Source: G942493375 sp942493375
GTDB taxonomy: Bacteria; Armatimonadota; UBA5829
NCBI GenBank assembly: GCA_942493375.1
Contig: OW818698.1
Location: 3,906,001 to 3,970,000 of the forward strand
Reading direction: 5' to 3'
DNA: 64,000 bases
The translations under genes were made by a program, and so were the position numbers. Below are positions 26,232 to 34,689 of the stretch, piece after piece. Every line of letters begins with the position of its first letter. The first letter of the stretch is position 1. The notes under the pieces are model-generated. The model did no database searches and had not been told where the DNA came from. It saw only the letters and a program-made list of their open reading frames with translations.

Positions 26232-26939
26232 ATGTTTAGAAAGAGTGGAAATATTGGATTATTGATTCTTGCCATACTTATGTCTGTGTGGACACTCAGT
26301 ATGGCTACAGTCTGCTTTGCAGCAGATACTGTAACGTTGGAATTAAAGGATGTAGACGTAACTACGGCTATAGAATCTTTGTTCAAGGGAAGTGGTAAAA
26401 ACTACATCATTGAACCAGGCGTATATGGTCGCATACCTACCCTATCCATCAAGGATGTTGAGTTTGATCAAGCTTTGAAATTGATCACCCGGACTGCTGG
26501 CTTAACGTATAGAATAGATGCCGGCACCTATATGATTGGACTCAAACCTGTATCGTCAGGTCAGACTGGTATAGGTGGTATGGGACCAGGCGGAATGGGA
26601 AGCGTAGCTATGAATCCACTTGGGCCAGGTGGTGTTGCTGGTGCTGCGGCAACAACAGCAGTTAAGCCTGCTGTATTGGACAAATTTACATTGACTTACG
26701 CCGGTCCATATGACATTCTGGATTTCATCGGTGGAAGCAGCAACAACAATAATAATAATAACAACAACAATAATAACAATAATAGTAACAACAGTAGTTA
26801 CAACAACAACAACAGTAACAACAACAATAATAGCAACAGTAACAGTGGCAGTTCACGTCGTAGTAATAGCAGCAGCAGCTCCCGCAGCAGCGGAAGTTCA
26901 AGACGTAGCAGCAATAGCAACAGTAATAGTAGCTGGTAG
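26232..26939 (+). CDS. Secretin/TonB short N-terminal (STN) domain protein with poly-Asn/Ser tail
   Basis: The protein has 235 residues. The start is set by GGGAGG (26219-26224) seven bases before ATG 26232; a longer in-frame reading from 26193 has no ribosome site. There is a signal peptide (~1-31, VCFAAD), then an STN/N0 domain (~33-110: VTLELKDVDVTTAIESLF, LSIKDVEFDQALKLI) as in PilQ. A Gly/Met patch (~115-140) leads to the start of a second secretin-N-like strand, FTLTYAGPYDILDFIGG. Residues 171-184 are 14 consecutive Asn, continuing in Asn/Ser and Arg/Ser-rich sequence to the end. It looks like the N-terminal half of a secretin without the channel domain. It is followed by the full pilQ and is probably part of the same machine. 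Confidence 0.75.
   Translation: MFRKSGNIGLLILAILMSVWTLSMATVCFAADTVTLELKDVDVTTAIESLFKGSGKNYIIEPGVYGRIPTLSIKDVEFDQALKLITRTAGLTYRIDAGTYMIGLKPVSSGQTGIGGMGPGGMGSVAMNPLGPGGVAGAAATTAVKPAVLDKFTLTYAGPYDILDFIGGSSNNNNNNNNNNNNNNSNNSSYNNNNSNNNNNSNSNSGSSRRSNSSSSSRSSGSSRRSSNSNSNSSW
26735..26936 (+). repeat. AAY/AGY trinucleotide tract encoding poly-Asn/Ser
   Basis: About 200 bases consist almost only of AAC, AAT, AGC and AGT codons. The purest part, 26742-26783, is 14 AAY codons in a row. The tract is prone to slippage in units of three, which would change protein length but not frame. Confidence 0.8.
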
Positions 26940-27031
26940 ATCTAGTATGGGTTGCATAGCAGCCCTACATTATAGTGGCCCTGGGCCGTGGATTCAGGTC
27001 GCTGAGTCATTTGGATTCGGAGGAGAAAGGT

Positions 27032-28693
27032 ATGTCTATTCTTTCTGCTAGGTGGCGCTTTCTTTGCGCAGCAGTCGTTCTTGTAATCAGTGTTTGCTCA
27101 TTTGCACAAGCATCTAACGAGATCGTTCTGCAGGTCAAAGACGTGCCTCTGCGCGATGTTATCAATCTTATGACCGCGCAGAGCGGATGCAATATAGTTG
27201 TTTCTGATGATATCAAGCTGGATAAGCGGATCTCAGTCAATCTGAGTGATGTTCCGCTGGAAAAAGCTTTGGATATTATAGTAACAGCTGCCGGGATTGG
27301 ATATAAGAAGGGGGAAGATGGCATTTATGTCGTCGGTGGTCCTCGTGTACAGTCCCCACTGTTAAAAGCTTCAGATATTACAGGTAGTACTCCGGCAGTA
27401 GCTGCTAGAGTGGAAGAAATACCTGCTCCTTCGGTACAAGTTGCAGAAGCTCCTTACAAGGAATCAATATATACCAAAGTTACTTTGTCTTATGCAAAAC
27501 CGAGTGAAGTTTTGGCACTATTGGGACCTGATGCAGGAGCTATGCGAAGTGTTCGTCATGAGATGAGGAGCAAATATCGCAATTTCAAGATGCACCGCCT
27601 TAATAGAAGCCAGCCTGATATTCCAAATGATTCAGGTGTAAACGCAGATAATACTGCAAGCAGAACTGCTTCCGGAACTGATGGAGCCGCGCAGATCGGT
27701 GGCGGGTACGGTGGCGGCAACAGCGGTTCACGCGGCAGTAGTAGAAACACTGGCGGCAGTAGCAATTCTAACTACAATACCTCACAGAATACCGGGAATA
27801 ATAGTCAATATGGAGGTTCCGGTGCTGCTGGTGGTAGTGGCAGTATGTTTGTTCCTGATGGTATCGAGGACGTAAGAGCTTTTGATATAGACAACTCACT
27901 TTTGATTAAGGGTGATGAAGACGCTATTCAGAAGTTTAAAGAGATTCTACGACTTCTTGATGTAGCTCCAGCTCAGGTGGAAATCAAGGCAGAGTTTATT
28001 CAGGTTTCTACTAGTGAAGCTAAGAAAATGGGAATTGATTGGAGTCTTCAGAGACTTAATGAATCTTTCCAGACTCAGTTTACTCCTACAGGAAACGTCA
28101 CCTATGGACTTGCAGTTGGCAATCTAACAGCACAGTTAAAGGCTGAGTTAACCAATAGCGTAGGTAGACTGATTAACTCTCCAATCATTTCTACAACTAA
28201 TAATATGGATGCATATATTAGTATTGGTAAAGAGATACCCTACTGGACTAGCGCTTCTACTACAACCAATGGCGTCACTAGTCAGACATACACAGTAGAT
28301 TTTATTACTATAGACACTTCACTTGAAGTTACACCTAGAGTTAATGGTGATGGATCCATAACAATGTATCTCATACCCAGCGTTAATGGGCAAGGGACTG
28401 ATTATAAAGGACCTGATGGTACTTTGATTCCTGAGCAGAATACTCAAGAATTGGAAACTGAACGACGAGTTCAGAATGGTGAGACTATTGTAGTCGGTGG
28501 TCTGATTACAAAAAAGGAAAATAGTGGATATCAAAGAGTTCCTCTACTTGCTGATCTTCCATTTATAGGATCACTATTCAGAACAGAAGATAGCAGCAAT
28601 CAGGAAACTGAATTGTTGATTTTCATCACCCCTACAATTATTAGAGACAAGGCGGGATTCAGTGCCGGAACTACCGGTGCCGCTACACCGTAA
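27032..28693 (+). CDS. pilQ: Type IV pilus secretin PilQ
   Basis: The protein has 553 residues from ATG 27032, chosen because GGAGGAGAAAGG directly precedes it and a signal peptide follows (~1-25, SFAQAS). An N0/STN domain (~27-103: IVLQVKDVPLRDVINLM, VNLSDVPLEKALDII) is followed by a secretin-N-like segment (from ~146, VTLSYAKPSEVLALLG) interrupted by a Gly/Ser/Asn-rich linker (~220-271). The secretin channel domain (~313-543) has VEIKAEFIQVST, the INSPIISTTNN strand, LEVTPRV and the C-terminal signature NGETIVVGGLI...VPLLADLPFIGSLF. It forms the outer-membrane pore for the pilus. It is somewhat shorter than typical PilQ (about 700 residues) and lacks AMIN domains. It is the last gene of the pil set. 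Confidence 0.92.
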   Translation: MSILSARWRFLCAAVVLVISVCSFAQASNEIVLQVKDVPLRDVINLMTAQSGCNIVVSDDIKLDKRISVNLSDVPLEKALDIIVTAAGIGYKKGEDGIYVVGGPRVQSPLLKASDITGSTPAVAARVEEIPAPSVQVAEAPYKESIYTKVTLSYAKPSEVLALLGPDAGAMRSVRHEMRSKYRNFKMHRLNRSQPDIPNDSGVNADNTASRTASGTDGAAQIGGGYGGGNSGSRGSSRNTGGSSNSNYNTSQNTGNNSQYGGSGAAGGSGSMFVPDGIEDVRAFDIDNSLLIKGDEDAIQKFKEILRLLDVAPAQVEIKAEFIQVSTSEAKKMGIDWSLQRLNESFQTQFTPTGNVTYGLAVGNLTAQLKAELTNSVGRLINSPIISTTNNMDAYISIGKEIPYWTSASTTTNGVTSQTYTVDFITIDTSLEVTPRVNGDGSITMYLIPSVNGQGTDYKGPDGTLIPEQNTQELETERRVQNGETIVVGGLITKKENSGYQRVPLLADLPFIGSLFRTEDSSNQETELLIFITPTIIRDKAGFSAGTTGAATP

Positions 28694-28770
28694 TGTAAAT
28701 GTGTTAGTTGCTCGGTGGAGGGGATTGCTAGCGCAGTCCCTTTCGCTATGTACGTAGTATGAAGTAATGG

Positions 28771-29895
28771 ATGAGTGATATTATGGAAACTGTTTCAGTC
28801 AGACTTGAAGGACACGGATATGACGTCCACATTGGTACAAACATACTTAACGAGTTACCATCAATAATAAATTCTAATCGTCAGCCAAGTAAGATTGCCG
28901 TTATTACTAATAGGGTGTTAGCACAGAAATATGGCGAACCGGTAACGGACATCCTGAATGCTGCAGGAATTGATTCAAAATGCATCGTTATGCGTGCGGG
29001 AGAAACAAATAAGAATCTCGCTACAGTATGTCGCATGTATGAGAATTTTGCGGAGATGGGATTAGACAGAAGATCGGCTGTAGTTGCTGTTGGTGGTGGC
29101 GTAGTGTGTGATGTTGCAGGTTTCGTAGCTGCAACTTACCTCCGTGGTTTGGATCTTTACCAGGTACCTACGAGCCTTCTTGCTCAAGTAGATGCTTCAA
29201 TTGGTGGAAAGAATGGAGTAGATCTGCCTCAAGGAAAGAACCTTGTTGGATCATTCTATCAGCCAAAAGCTGTGCTAGTTGATATCGGGGTGTTACGGAG
29301 TCTGCCTGTAAGAGAAATGCGATGTGGTTTGGCCGAGGTAGTCAAGCACGGAATTATTCGTGATGAAGCGTATTTCAAATATGTGCGTTCAAGAGGCTCT
29401 ATGCTAACCGGTCGTAATGACGAAGAAATGAGTAAGGTAGTAAGGCGTTCCATAGAAATAAAAGCAGAGATTGTTGAGTTAGATGAACGCGAAAATGGTT
29501 TACGTGCAATACTTAACTTTGGTCATACCATCGGACATGCACTTGAGGTTGTGACTGATTATAAGGCCCTAAGGCATGGCGAAGCCGTAGCGATTGGTAT
29601 GATCACGGAATGTATGATCGCAGAAAAATTGGGGATTTGCAATGCAGGAGTTAGCGGTGAGTTGGTCAACACACTTGTTGGTCTGAGACTACCCGTACAA
29701 ATGGATTCAACTCTGTCTCCGGAAGCTATCGTTGAAGCTATGGAATTTGATAAGAAAACTATCGCCGGAAAACTGTGTATGGCTCTTCCTGTTTCAATTG
29801 GCAGTGCGAAGATAATTGATTCCGTTTCACGTGAGGTTGTATTAGAAGCAATCAAGTCACATCAGCAAATGGATATACATTCAGCCTGGATGTAG
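28771..29895 (+). CDS. aroB: 3-dehydroquinate synthase
   Basis: The protein has 374 residues, the family's usual size. It converts DAHP to 3-dehydroquinate in the shikimate pathway, using NAD and a divalent metal. Signatures are VGGGVVCDVAGFVAATYLRG (NAD and substrate site), VPTSLLAQVDASIGGK, and the metal ligands in GLAEVVKHG, FGHTIGHALE and LRHGEAVAIGM. It follows pilQ by 77 bases with no terminator between, so it could be read through from the pil transcript, an arrangement also seen in other bacteria. Two close starts are possible (ATG 28771 and ATG 28783); I keep the longer one. Confidence 0.95.
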   Translation: MSDIMETVSVRLEGHGYDVHIGTNILNELPSIINSNRQPSKIAVITNRVLAQKYGEPVTDILNAAGIDSKCIVMRAGETNKNLATVCRMYENFAEMGLDRRSAVVAVGGGVVCDVAGFVAATYLRGLDLYQVPTSLLAQVDASIGGKNGVDLPQGKNLVGSFYQPKAVLVDIGVLRSLPVREMRCGLAEVVKHGIIRDEAYFKYVRSRGSMLTGRNDEEMSKVVRRSIEIKAEIVELDERENGLRAILNFGHTIGHALEVVTDYKALRHGEAVAIGMITECMIAEKLGICNAGVSGELVNTLVGLRLPVQMDSTLSPEAIVEAMEFDKKTIAGKLCMALPVSIGSAKIIDSVSREVVLEAIKSHQQMDIHSAWM

Positions 29896-30158
29896 TTTTA
29901 TTTGTATCTTTATCTGCATGTTATGTTTTGTATGTGGGAATAAGTTGCTATATAGTGGTATTTGTACAGCTCTTATTGTTCTGAAACACAGCAAGAGGAC
30001 TGAACTGCACACAATGTAAGTTGTGTATATTATTATTATGATTCGCATTAAACATACAGACATATTGCGAATTTATAGAGAGGCAATCTTGATTATGATT
30101 GCTAGTGGCGGGCTAGTGTAGTACGTTCGTTCGGTGCACTAAGTCAGGAGAACACGGC
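29896..30158 (+). promoter_or_regulatory. Spacer before the kinase-riboflavin operon with two small hairpins
   Basis: The 263-base gap has no open frame. It contains ACACAA/TTGTGT (around 30010-30027) and GCAATC/GATTGC (around 30082-30101) hairpins. It is the likely promoter region of the operon that starts with the kinase, but no clear -35/-10 pair stands out, and it does not contain an FMN riboswitch consensus. Confidence 0.35.
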
Positions 30159-31838
30159 TTGATCGGTGAAGTTATTGATTATAGATATGAAGTACTAGAG
30201 AAGATAGGCGATGGCGCTTTATTCACTGTATATAAATGCAAAGATAAAGTTTTAAATCGTCTAGTTGCCTTAAAAGTGCTCAATGATGAATACGCTGCTC
30301 GAACAGATTTTGCCGGCAAACTTGCAGAGAATTGTAAACGGACCGCAAAGTTAACCAACCCGGGTATAGCACGCGTTCTGGAGTGTGAATCAAATAGCAG
30401 TTCAACTACAGTAGCATGTGAGTATGTACGTGGTGTCAGCGTGCGTGAGAGAATGCGGCGAGAAAATGTATTCTCTGTTTCCGGATCAATTGAGATAATG
30501 CTCAGAGTCCTTGATTCACTCGAATACGCCCATTCAGTCGGGGTTGTGCATGGGGATCTACGTCCTCAAGACATCATTGTCAGTCCAGATGGTGAAGTTA
30601 AAATCACTGATTTTGGTATCGCTGAATCTCTTCGTGCATTTCCCGATATAGCAGACCGTCTGTCAATGCGTTCAATTCAATATCAGGCACCTGAAGTAAC
30701 CGAAGGTGCAGTGTTTAGCCCTGCAAGCGATATTTACTCATTTGGCGCCGTTTTCTATGAGATGCTGACGGGTCGTTCTCCTTTTGACGGATCAACAACA
30801 TTGGCTGTCGCATTAAAAAAAGTGAAGGAACCACCCACGCCTGTCAGACAATTAAATGCAGAAGTTCCGAAATCTCTTAACGATCTGGTTATAAGATGTC
30901 TGCAGACAGATCCACGTCAAAGATACAATAATATCGCTGCTGTTCGTTCCGAACTGACTGCCATACGCGATGGATTATTCCGCGTTGGTAAAGGAAAGAT
31001 TTCAGGACAAGATAAGCAGTTGGAATCCCCTTACTCCGATACACAACAACCAGGCGTTTCCAGATGGAAGGAAGTTGCACTGTTATCACTACTCTTCGTT
31101 GGAGTAGTATTGGTAATGATGTTTACAGTTTTCTATTTTCTTGGCAATACCAAGAAAATAGCGGCACCTCGGTTGGTTGGTCTCACCTGGGAAAAAGCAT
31201 CTGAAGAAGCGAAAAAATCCGGCTTGGTGTTAGTGGAGGATGGCCGTGGACATTCAGACATATATGATGTAGGTGTAATTTGTGAGCAAATGCCTGCTCC
31301 AGGTGAATATATTACTTCAAGAAAACCGGAAGTCAGAGTAAAAATCAGTGAAGGTGCATCATGGTCAACGGTACCTGATCTAACTAATCTTGGGGAAGCA
31401 GATGCAAGAGCGGCTGCCATAAAGAACTCATTTAATATAGGTAAGATCACGGAGGATTTCAATTCTACTGTACCTCCGAACAGTGTTATCAGGCAGGATC
31501 CGGAATCTGGTGTACAACGTAGTCCTAATTCAAATATTGATATCGTTCTGAGCAAGGGGCCTAAACCACCTGTTGCAACACCGGCACAAACAACTGGACC
31601 TACAACAGAAAGTGGAGCAGGAAAAGAACAGACATTTAGTGTTGAGGTTGAAGTGCCGGAGAGTGGTGAGTCACCTAAGAATGTCAAGATTGTAGTAAAG
31701 GATGATACTGGTGAGAATACAGTAGTCGATGATATGCAGCCATCAGGTACATACAATTATGACGTAACTACCTATGGTGAGAAGCCTACTATTCAAGTGT
31801 TTGTAGATAGCGAATTGAAGAAGAGTGTAAGGTACTAG
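30159..31838 (+). CDS. Membrane Ser/Thr protein kinase with two PASTA domains
   Basis: The protein has 559 residues. The start codon is TTG at 30159, with AGGAG eight bases upstream. The kinase domain (~9-275) keeps the Lys of ALKVL (K39), a helix-C Glu (E57), the catalytic Asp (D133) and DFG (D151). The catalytic loop reads HGDLRPQD instead of HRDLKPEN, so the usual Lys is Arg and the metal-binding Asn is Asp (D138). The glycine loop lacks its third Gly. One membrane helix (~306-330) is followed by two extracytoplasmic PASTA domains (~335-397 and ~400-468) and a beta-rich end. PASTA kinases sense cell-wall fragments. The gene is followed four bases after its stop by rpe, so it heads a metabolic operon. 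Activity is likely but not certain given the loop changes. Confidence 0.88.
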   Translation: MIGEVIDYRYEVLEKIGDGALFTVYKCKDKVLNRLVALKVLNDEYAARTDFAGKLAENCKRTAKLTNPGIARVLECESNSSSTTVACEYVRGVSVRERMRRENVFSVSGSIEIMLRVLDSLEYAHSVGVVHGDLRPQDIIVSPDGEVKITDFGIAESLRAFPDIADRLSMRSIQYQAPEVTEGAVFSPASDIYSFGAVFYEMLTGRSPFDGSTTLAVALKKVKEPPTPVRQLNAEVPKSLNDLVIRCLQTDPRQRYNNIAAVRSELTAIRDGLFRVGKGKISGQDKQLESPYSDTQQPGVSRWKEVALLSLLFVGVVLVMMFTVFYFLGNTKKIAAPRLVGLTWEKASEEAKKSGLVLVEDGRGHSDIYDVGVICEQMPAPGEYITSRKPEVRVKISEGASWSTVPDLTNLGEADARAAAIKNSFNIGKITEDFNSTVPPNSVIRQDPESGVQRSPNSNIDIVLSKGPKPPVATPAQTTGPTTESGAGKEQTFSVEVEVPESGESPKNVKIVVKDDTGENTVVDDMQPSGTYNYDVTTYGEKPTIQVFVDSELKKSVRY

Positions 31839-31842
31839 ACAG

Positions 31843-32517
31843 ATGAGACAGATCAAAATATTGCCTTCCTTGCTCTCATCCGACTTTGCCAACCTGGAGC
31901 GGGATGTACGGCTTGCCTGTGAAGCTGGTGCCGATGAATTGCACTGTGACATTATGGATGGACATTTTGTCCCGAACATTACTTTTGGCCCACCGGTTGT
32001 AAAAGCAATAAAGCCACATAGTAGTGTTCCTTTGGATGTTCATCTGATGATTGAACGTCCTGAACTGTATATTGAAGCATTTGTGGCTGCCGGGGCATCG
32101 ACTGTTACTGTTCATGCAGAGGCCTGCGTTCACCTGCACAGAACACTTCAGTCGATACGAGCTCTGGGAGTTAAGGCAGGAGTATCCTTAAATCCGTCTA
32201 CGTCGCTTACTGCAATCGAGTATGTTTTACATGACATGGACTTCCTGTTGATTATGACTGTGAATCCCGGCTTTGGGGGACAGAGTTTTATTGATGGAAT
32301 GCTGGGTAAGATATCAGAAGCAGCGAAGATGCGTGATGATGCCTGTGCTGACTTTGATATAGGTGTGGATGGTGGAATTGATTCAGAAACAGCCCCCAGG
32401 GTCGTTGATGCGGGTGCTAATATGTTGATAGCAGGTTCAAGTGTCTTTTCTGCAGGCATCCCTGTCAAGGATGCACTGGCTGCAATCAGGCAGTCAATAG
32501 ATTCCTTAGGTAAATAA
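31843..32517 (+). CDS. rpe: Ribulose-phosphate 3-epimerase
   Basis: The protein has 224 residues, full length for this TIM-barrel enzyme, which interconverts ribulose 5-phosphate and xylulose 5-phosphate. It begins KILPSLLSSDFANLERDV. Metal and catalytic residues are in LHCDIMDGHFVPNITFGP and in DVHLMIE. The MTVNPGFGGQSF loop and the VDGGI strand (catalytic Asp) are intact, and GSSVF ends the phosphate site. It starts four bases after the kinase stop and is surely co-transcribed. Its product supplies or drains ribulose 5-phosphate, a precursor used by RibBA encoded downstream. Confidence 0.96.
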   Translation: MRQIKILPSLLSSDFANLERDVRLACEAGADELHCDIMDGHFVPNITFGPPVVKAIKPHSSVPLDVHLMIERPELYIEAFVAAGASTVTVHAEACVHLHRTLQSIRALGVKAGVSLNPSTSLTAIEYVLHDMDFLLIMTVNPGFGGQSFIDGMLGKISEAAKMRDDACADFDIGVDGGIDSETAPRVVDAGANMLIAGSSVFSAGIPVKDALAAIRQSIDSLGK

Positions 32518-32561
32518 CTGAGTATCGCAGGGTCCAAAAACTAACCACAAGGAGGACTGCG

Positions 32562-32912
32562 ATGTCCGGTCAGTATATGCAAATAGCGGTAGTGATTGTT
32601 ATGATTGCAGCCGTTCTGTTCTTCTTTTCAGATGTTCGTAAATGGAACTCACTCCAGTCTTTGATCAGCCATCGTGTTAAGATTCTACGGATTATACTAT
32701 TGGCTATCGTTGAGACATTGTTAGTGCTCCTACTGATTGGTCCTCCACGCCACGATACACAGCTGCAGCTTTCATATTGGAGTTTTATCGTAGCATTGGC
32801 ATTGGGAATAGTCGTTGTTGCTTTATGGGATGTTCGAGAAGTGATGCAGGGTCTCCGCAGATTGAACAAGGAGGTCTTCGATTCACTCAAGGAAGACCGT
32901 GACAAAAAGTGA
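32562..32912 (+). CDS. Small three-helix membrane protein, unknown function
   Basis: The protein has 116 residues and a strong ribosome site (AAGGAGG). There are three predicted membrane helices (~5-22, ~43-61, ~70-90) and a charged C-terminal tail (LRRLNKEVFDSLKEDRDKK). I do not recognise a family. Its stop overlaps the GTG start of ribD by four bases (GTGA), so translation is probably coupled to ribD. Operon position alone does not show a link to riboflavin. Confidence 0.75.
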   Translation: MSGQYMQIAVVIVMIAAVLFFFSDVRKWNSLQSLISHRVKILRIILLAIVETLLVLLLIGPPRHDTQLQLSYWSFIVALALGIVVVALWDVREVMQGLRRLNKEVFDSLKEDRDKK

Positions 32913-34000
32913 ATCACGAAGTTTTCATGTTACGTGCACTTCACCTGGCTGCAAAAGGTAAGACCAGCCCAAATCCGATGGTAGGAGCTGTGTTAGTCAA
33001 AGATGGTGCTGTTGTAGGTGAAGGTTTTCATCCTGCTGCAGGGCAACCACATGCGGAAGTATTTGCTATTGCGGATGCAGGTTTAAGGTCAAACGGTGCT
33101 ACTGCATATGTAACTTTGGAACCGTGTTGCCATCAAGGCAGGACTCCTCCATGCACGGACGCACTTATTCGGGCAGGTGTTTCCGAAATATACATTGGGA
33201 TGCTTGATCCAGATGAAAGAGTGTCAGGTAATGGAGTTGAAGTTCTACGCAGTGCTGGTATAAAAGTGCACTTACCTCCTCTTTTGGAATCCCGATGTAG
33301 ACAGTTGAATGAAGCTTATATAAAGCACCGATCCACAGGATTGCCTCTTGTTACGTTAAAGTCTGCAATGAGTCTGGATGGCCGGATTGCTACTTCTCAA
33401 GGGGACTCGAAGTGGATAACCGGGGAGAGAGCCAGACAATATGCACACAAGTTTCGTGCAAAGGTAGATGCGATTATGGTGGGAGCGCAGACTGTGCGTA
33501 GTGACGACCCATCATTATCGGCAAGAGTCGGAAAGAAGATTTTTTATCCCACACGAGTCATAGTGAGTATGTCTGGTTGCATACCACTTACTTCCCGGAT
33601 ATTCAAGCAACCTGGAGAACCGATTGTCATTGTTGGTAGTGAATGTGATTCTTTGGTAGTTACGGAACTGGAGCATGCAGGCGCTCGTATACTTCAAATA
33701 GCAGGCGATGGAACCAGGATATCTATTAGAGAAGTTATGAGACGACTTGGTGAGACAGGTATCCTTTCTATATTGGTTGAAGGCGGTGGAGAATTATCTG
33801 CCTCATGTCTTCAGGACCAAGTAGTCGATCGAGTTATGTTCTATTACGCTCCAAAAATCATTGGAGGCAAGAATGCGGTGGCTTCCATCGGTGGACATGG
33901 TGTGGAGCAGGTATCACAGGCTCCAAAATTGACTGATATTGTCAGGCGGAAACTTGGGGAAGATTTGTTAGTAGAAGGTTATGTCTCCTATAGTGGATAA
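32909..34000 (+). CDS. ribD: Bifunctional riboflavin biosynthesis deaminase/reductase RibD
   Basis: The protein has 363 residues and starts at a GTG overlapping the previous stop. The N-terminal deaminase has zinc ligands H48 (HAE, with E50 as proton carrier), C73 and C82 in EPCCHQGRTPPC. The C-terminal reductase domain begins near LVTLKSAMSLDGRIAT and includes DSKWITGE and the LVEGGGELSAS NADPH-site motif. It carries out the second and third steps from GTP towards riboflavin. It is followed by ribE, ribBA and ribH in pathway-complete order. Length and motifs are intact. Confidence 0.96.
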   Translation: MNHEVFMLRALHLAAKGKTSPNPMVGAVLVKDGAVVGEGFHPAAGQPHAEVFAIADAGLRSNGATAYVTLEPCCHQGRTPPCTDALIRAGVSEIYIGMLDPDERVSGNGVEVLRSAGIKVHLPPLLESRCRQLNEAYIKHRSTGLPLVTLKSAMSLDGRIATSQGDSKWITGERARQYAHKFRAKVDAIMVGAQTVRSDDPSLSARVGKKIFYPTRVIVSMSGCIPLTSRIFKQPGEPIVIVGSECDSLVVTELEHAGARILQIAGDGTRISIREVMRRLGETGILSILVEGGGELSASCLQDQVVDRVMFYYAPKIIGGKNAVASIGGHGVEQVSQAPKLTDIVRRKLGEDLLVEGYVSYSG

Positions 34001-34027
34001 TTGTCAACGAACCAGGGAGGGACATCT

Positions 34028-34666
34028 TTGTTTACCGGTCTGATTGAGGAAGTGGGAGAGGTCCTGTTGGTACAGAGGGCCTCAGTGAATCGGCTTGAAA
34101 TATCTTCCAAAACAGTATCTACAGGTGTATCGGTTGGGGATAGCGTTGCAGTCAATGGTGTATGCCTGACTGTCACATCATACAGACCTGGAATATTGGC
34201 GTTCGATTTTGTCAAAGAGACAGCATCACGAACTACCTTGGGAGACTTGAGAATAGCCGATCAGGTAAATCTAGAAAGCAGTCTAAAAGCTGGTGAATCA
34301 CTGGGAGGACATTTTGTTCTCGGACATGTGGACTCCACTTGCACCTTGAGAAGCATAAAGAATCTAGGTGAATCTCGAGAGATCACTTTTACAGCTGATG
34401 CCGAAGTCCTTCAGCTTGTTGTGGAAAAGGGGTCAATAGCTATTGATGGAATTAGTCTGACTGTAGCCGATTGCGACGATTCAGGATTCACAATAGCCGT
34501 GATTCCCCATTCACTAAATAAAACTACCCTTAAAAATAAGATACCTGGTGACAGGGTTAATGTAGAAACGGATATATTGGGTAAGTATGTCTATAAGCTT
34601 GTTTCGGGAAACCGAAATAAGGGCGGAGTAACTATGGACCTGCTCAGACAGAATGGGTTCATATAA
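34028..34666 (+). CDS. ribE: Riboflavin synthase, alpha subunit
   Basis: The protein has 212 residues from a TTG at 34028. I choose this start because AGGGAGG lies seven bases upstream and the protein then begins (M)FTGLIEEVGEV, the invariant N-terminus of the family; an upstream TTG at 34001 would add nine residues over the ribosome site. Two lumazine-binding beta-barrel repeats are visible: VGDSVAVNGVCLTV with GGHFVLGHVD, and GSIAIDGISLTV with LGKYV. The enzyme dismutates 6,7-dimethyl-8-ribityllumazine to riboflavin, as a trimer. Confidence 0.95.
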   Translation: MFTGLIEEVGEVLLVQRASVNRLEISSKTVSTGVSVGDSVAVNGVCLTVTSYRPGILAFDFVKETASRTTLGDLRIADQVNLESSLKAGESLGGHFVLGHVDSTCTLRSIKNLGESREITFTADAEVLQLVVEKGSIAIDGISLTVADCDDSGFTIAVIPHSLNKTTLKNKIPGDRVNVETDILGKYVYKLVSGNRNKGGVTMDLLRQNGFI

Positions 34667-34689
34667 AATATAATTAGGTAAGGTAATAA

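Noticed and set aside
26710..27051. Thr/Ile/Val-rich frame overlapping the poly-Asn tract and running to pilQ
   Set aside because: It is the shifted reading of the AAY/AGY repeat, without a ribosome site or a recognisable domain.
26232..28693. A single frameshifted secretin gene covering both the STN gene and pilQ
   Set aside because: pilQ has its own strong ribosome site, signal peptide and complete N0 domain, so two separate genes fit better.
32518..32910. An FMN riboswitch before ribD
   Set aside because: The space is filled by the small membrane protein gene, and the conserved FMN aptamer core is not visible.
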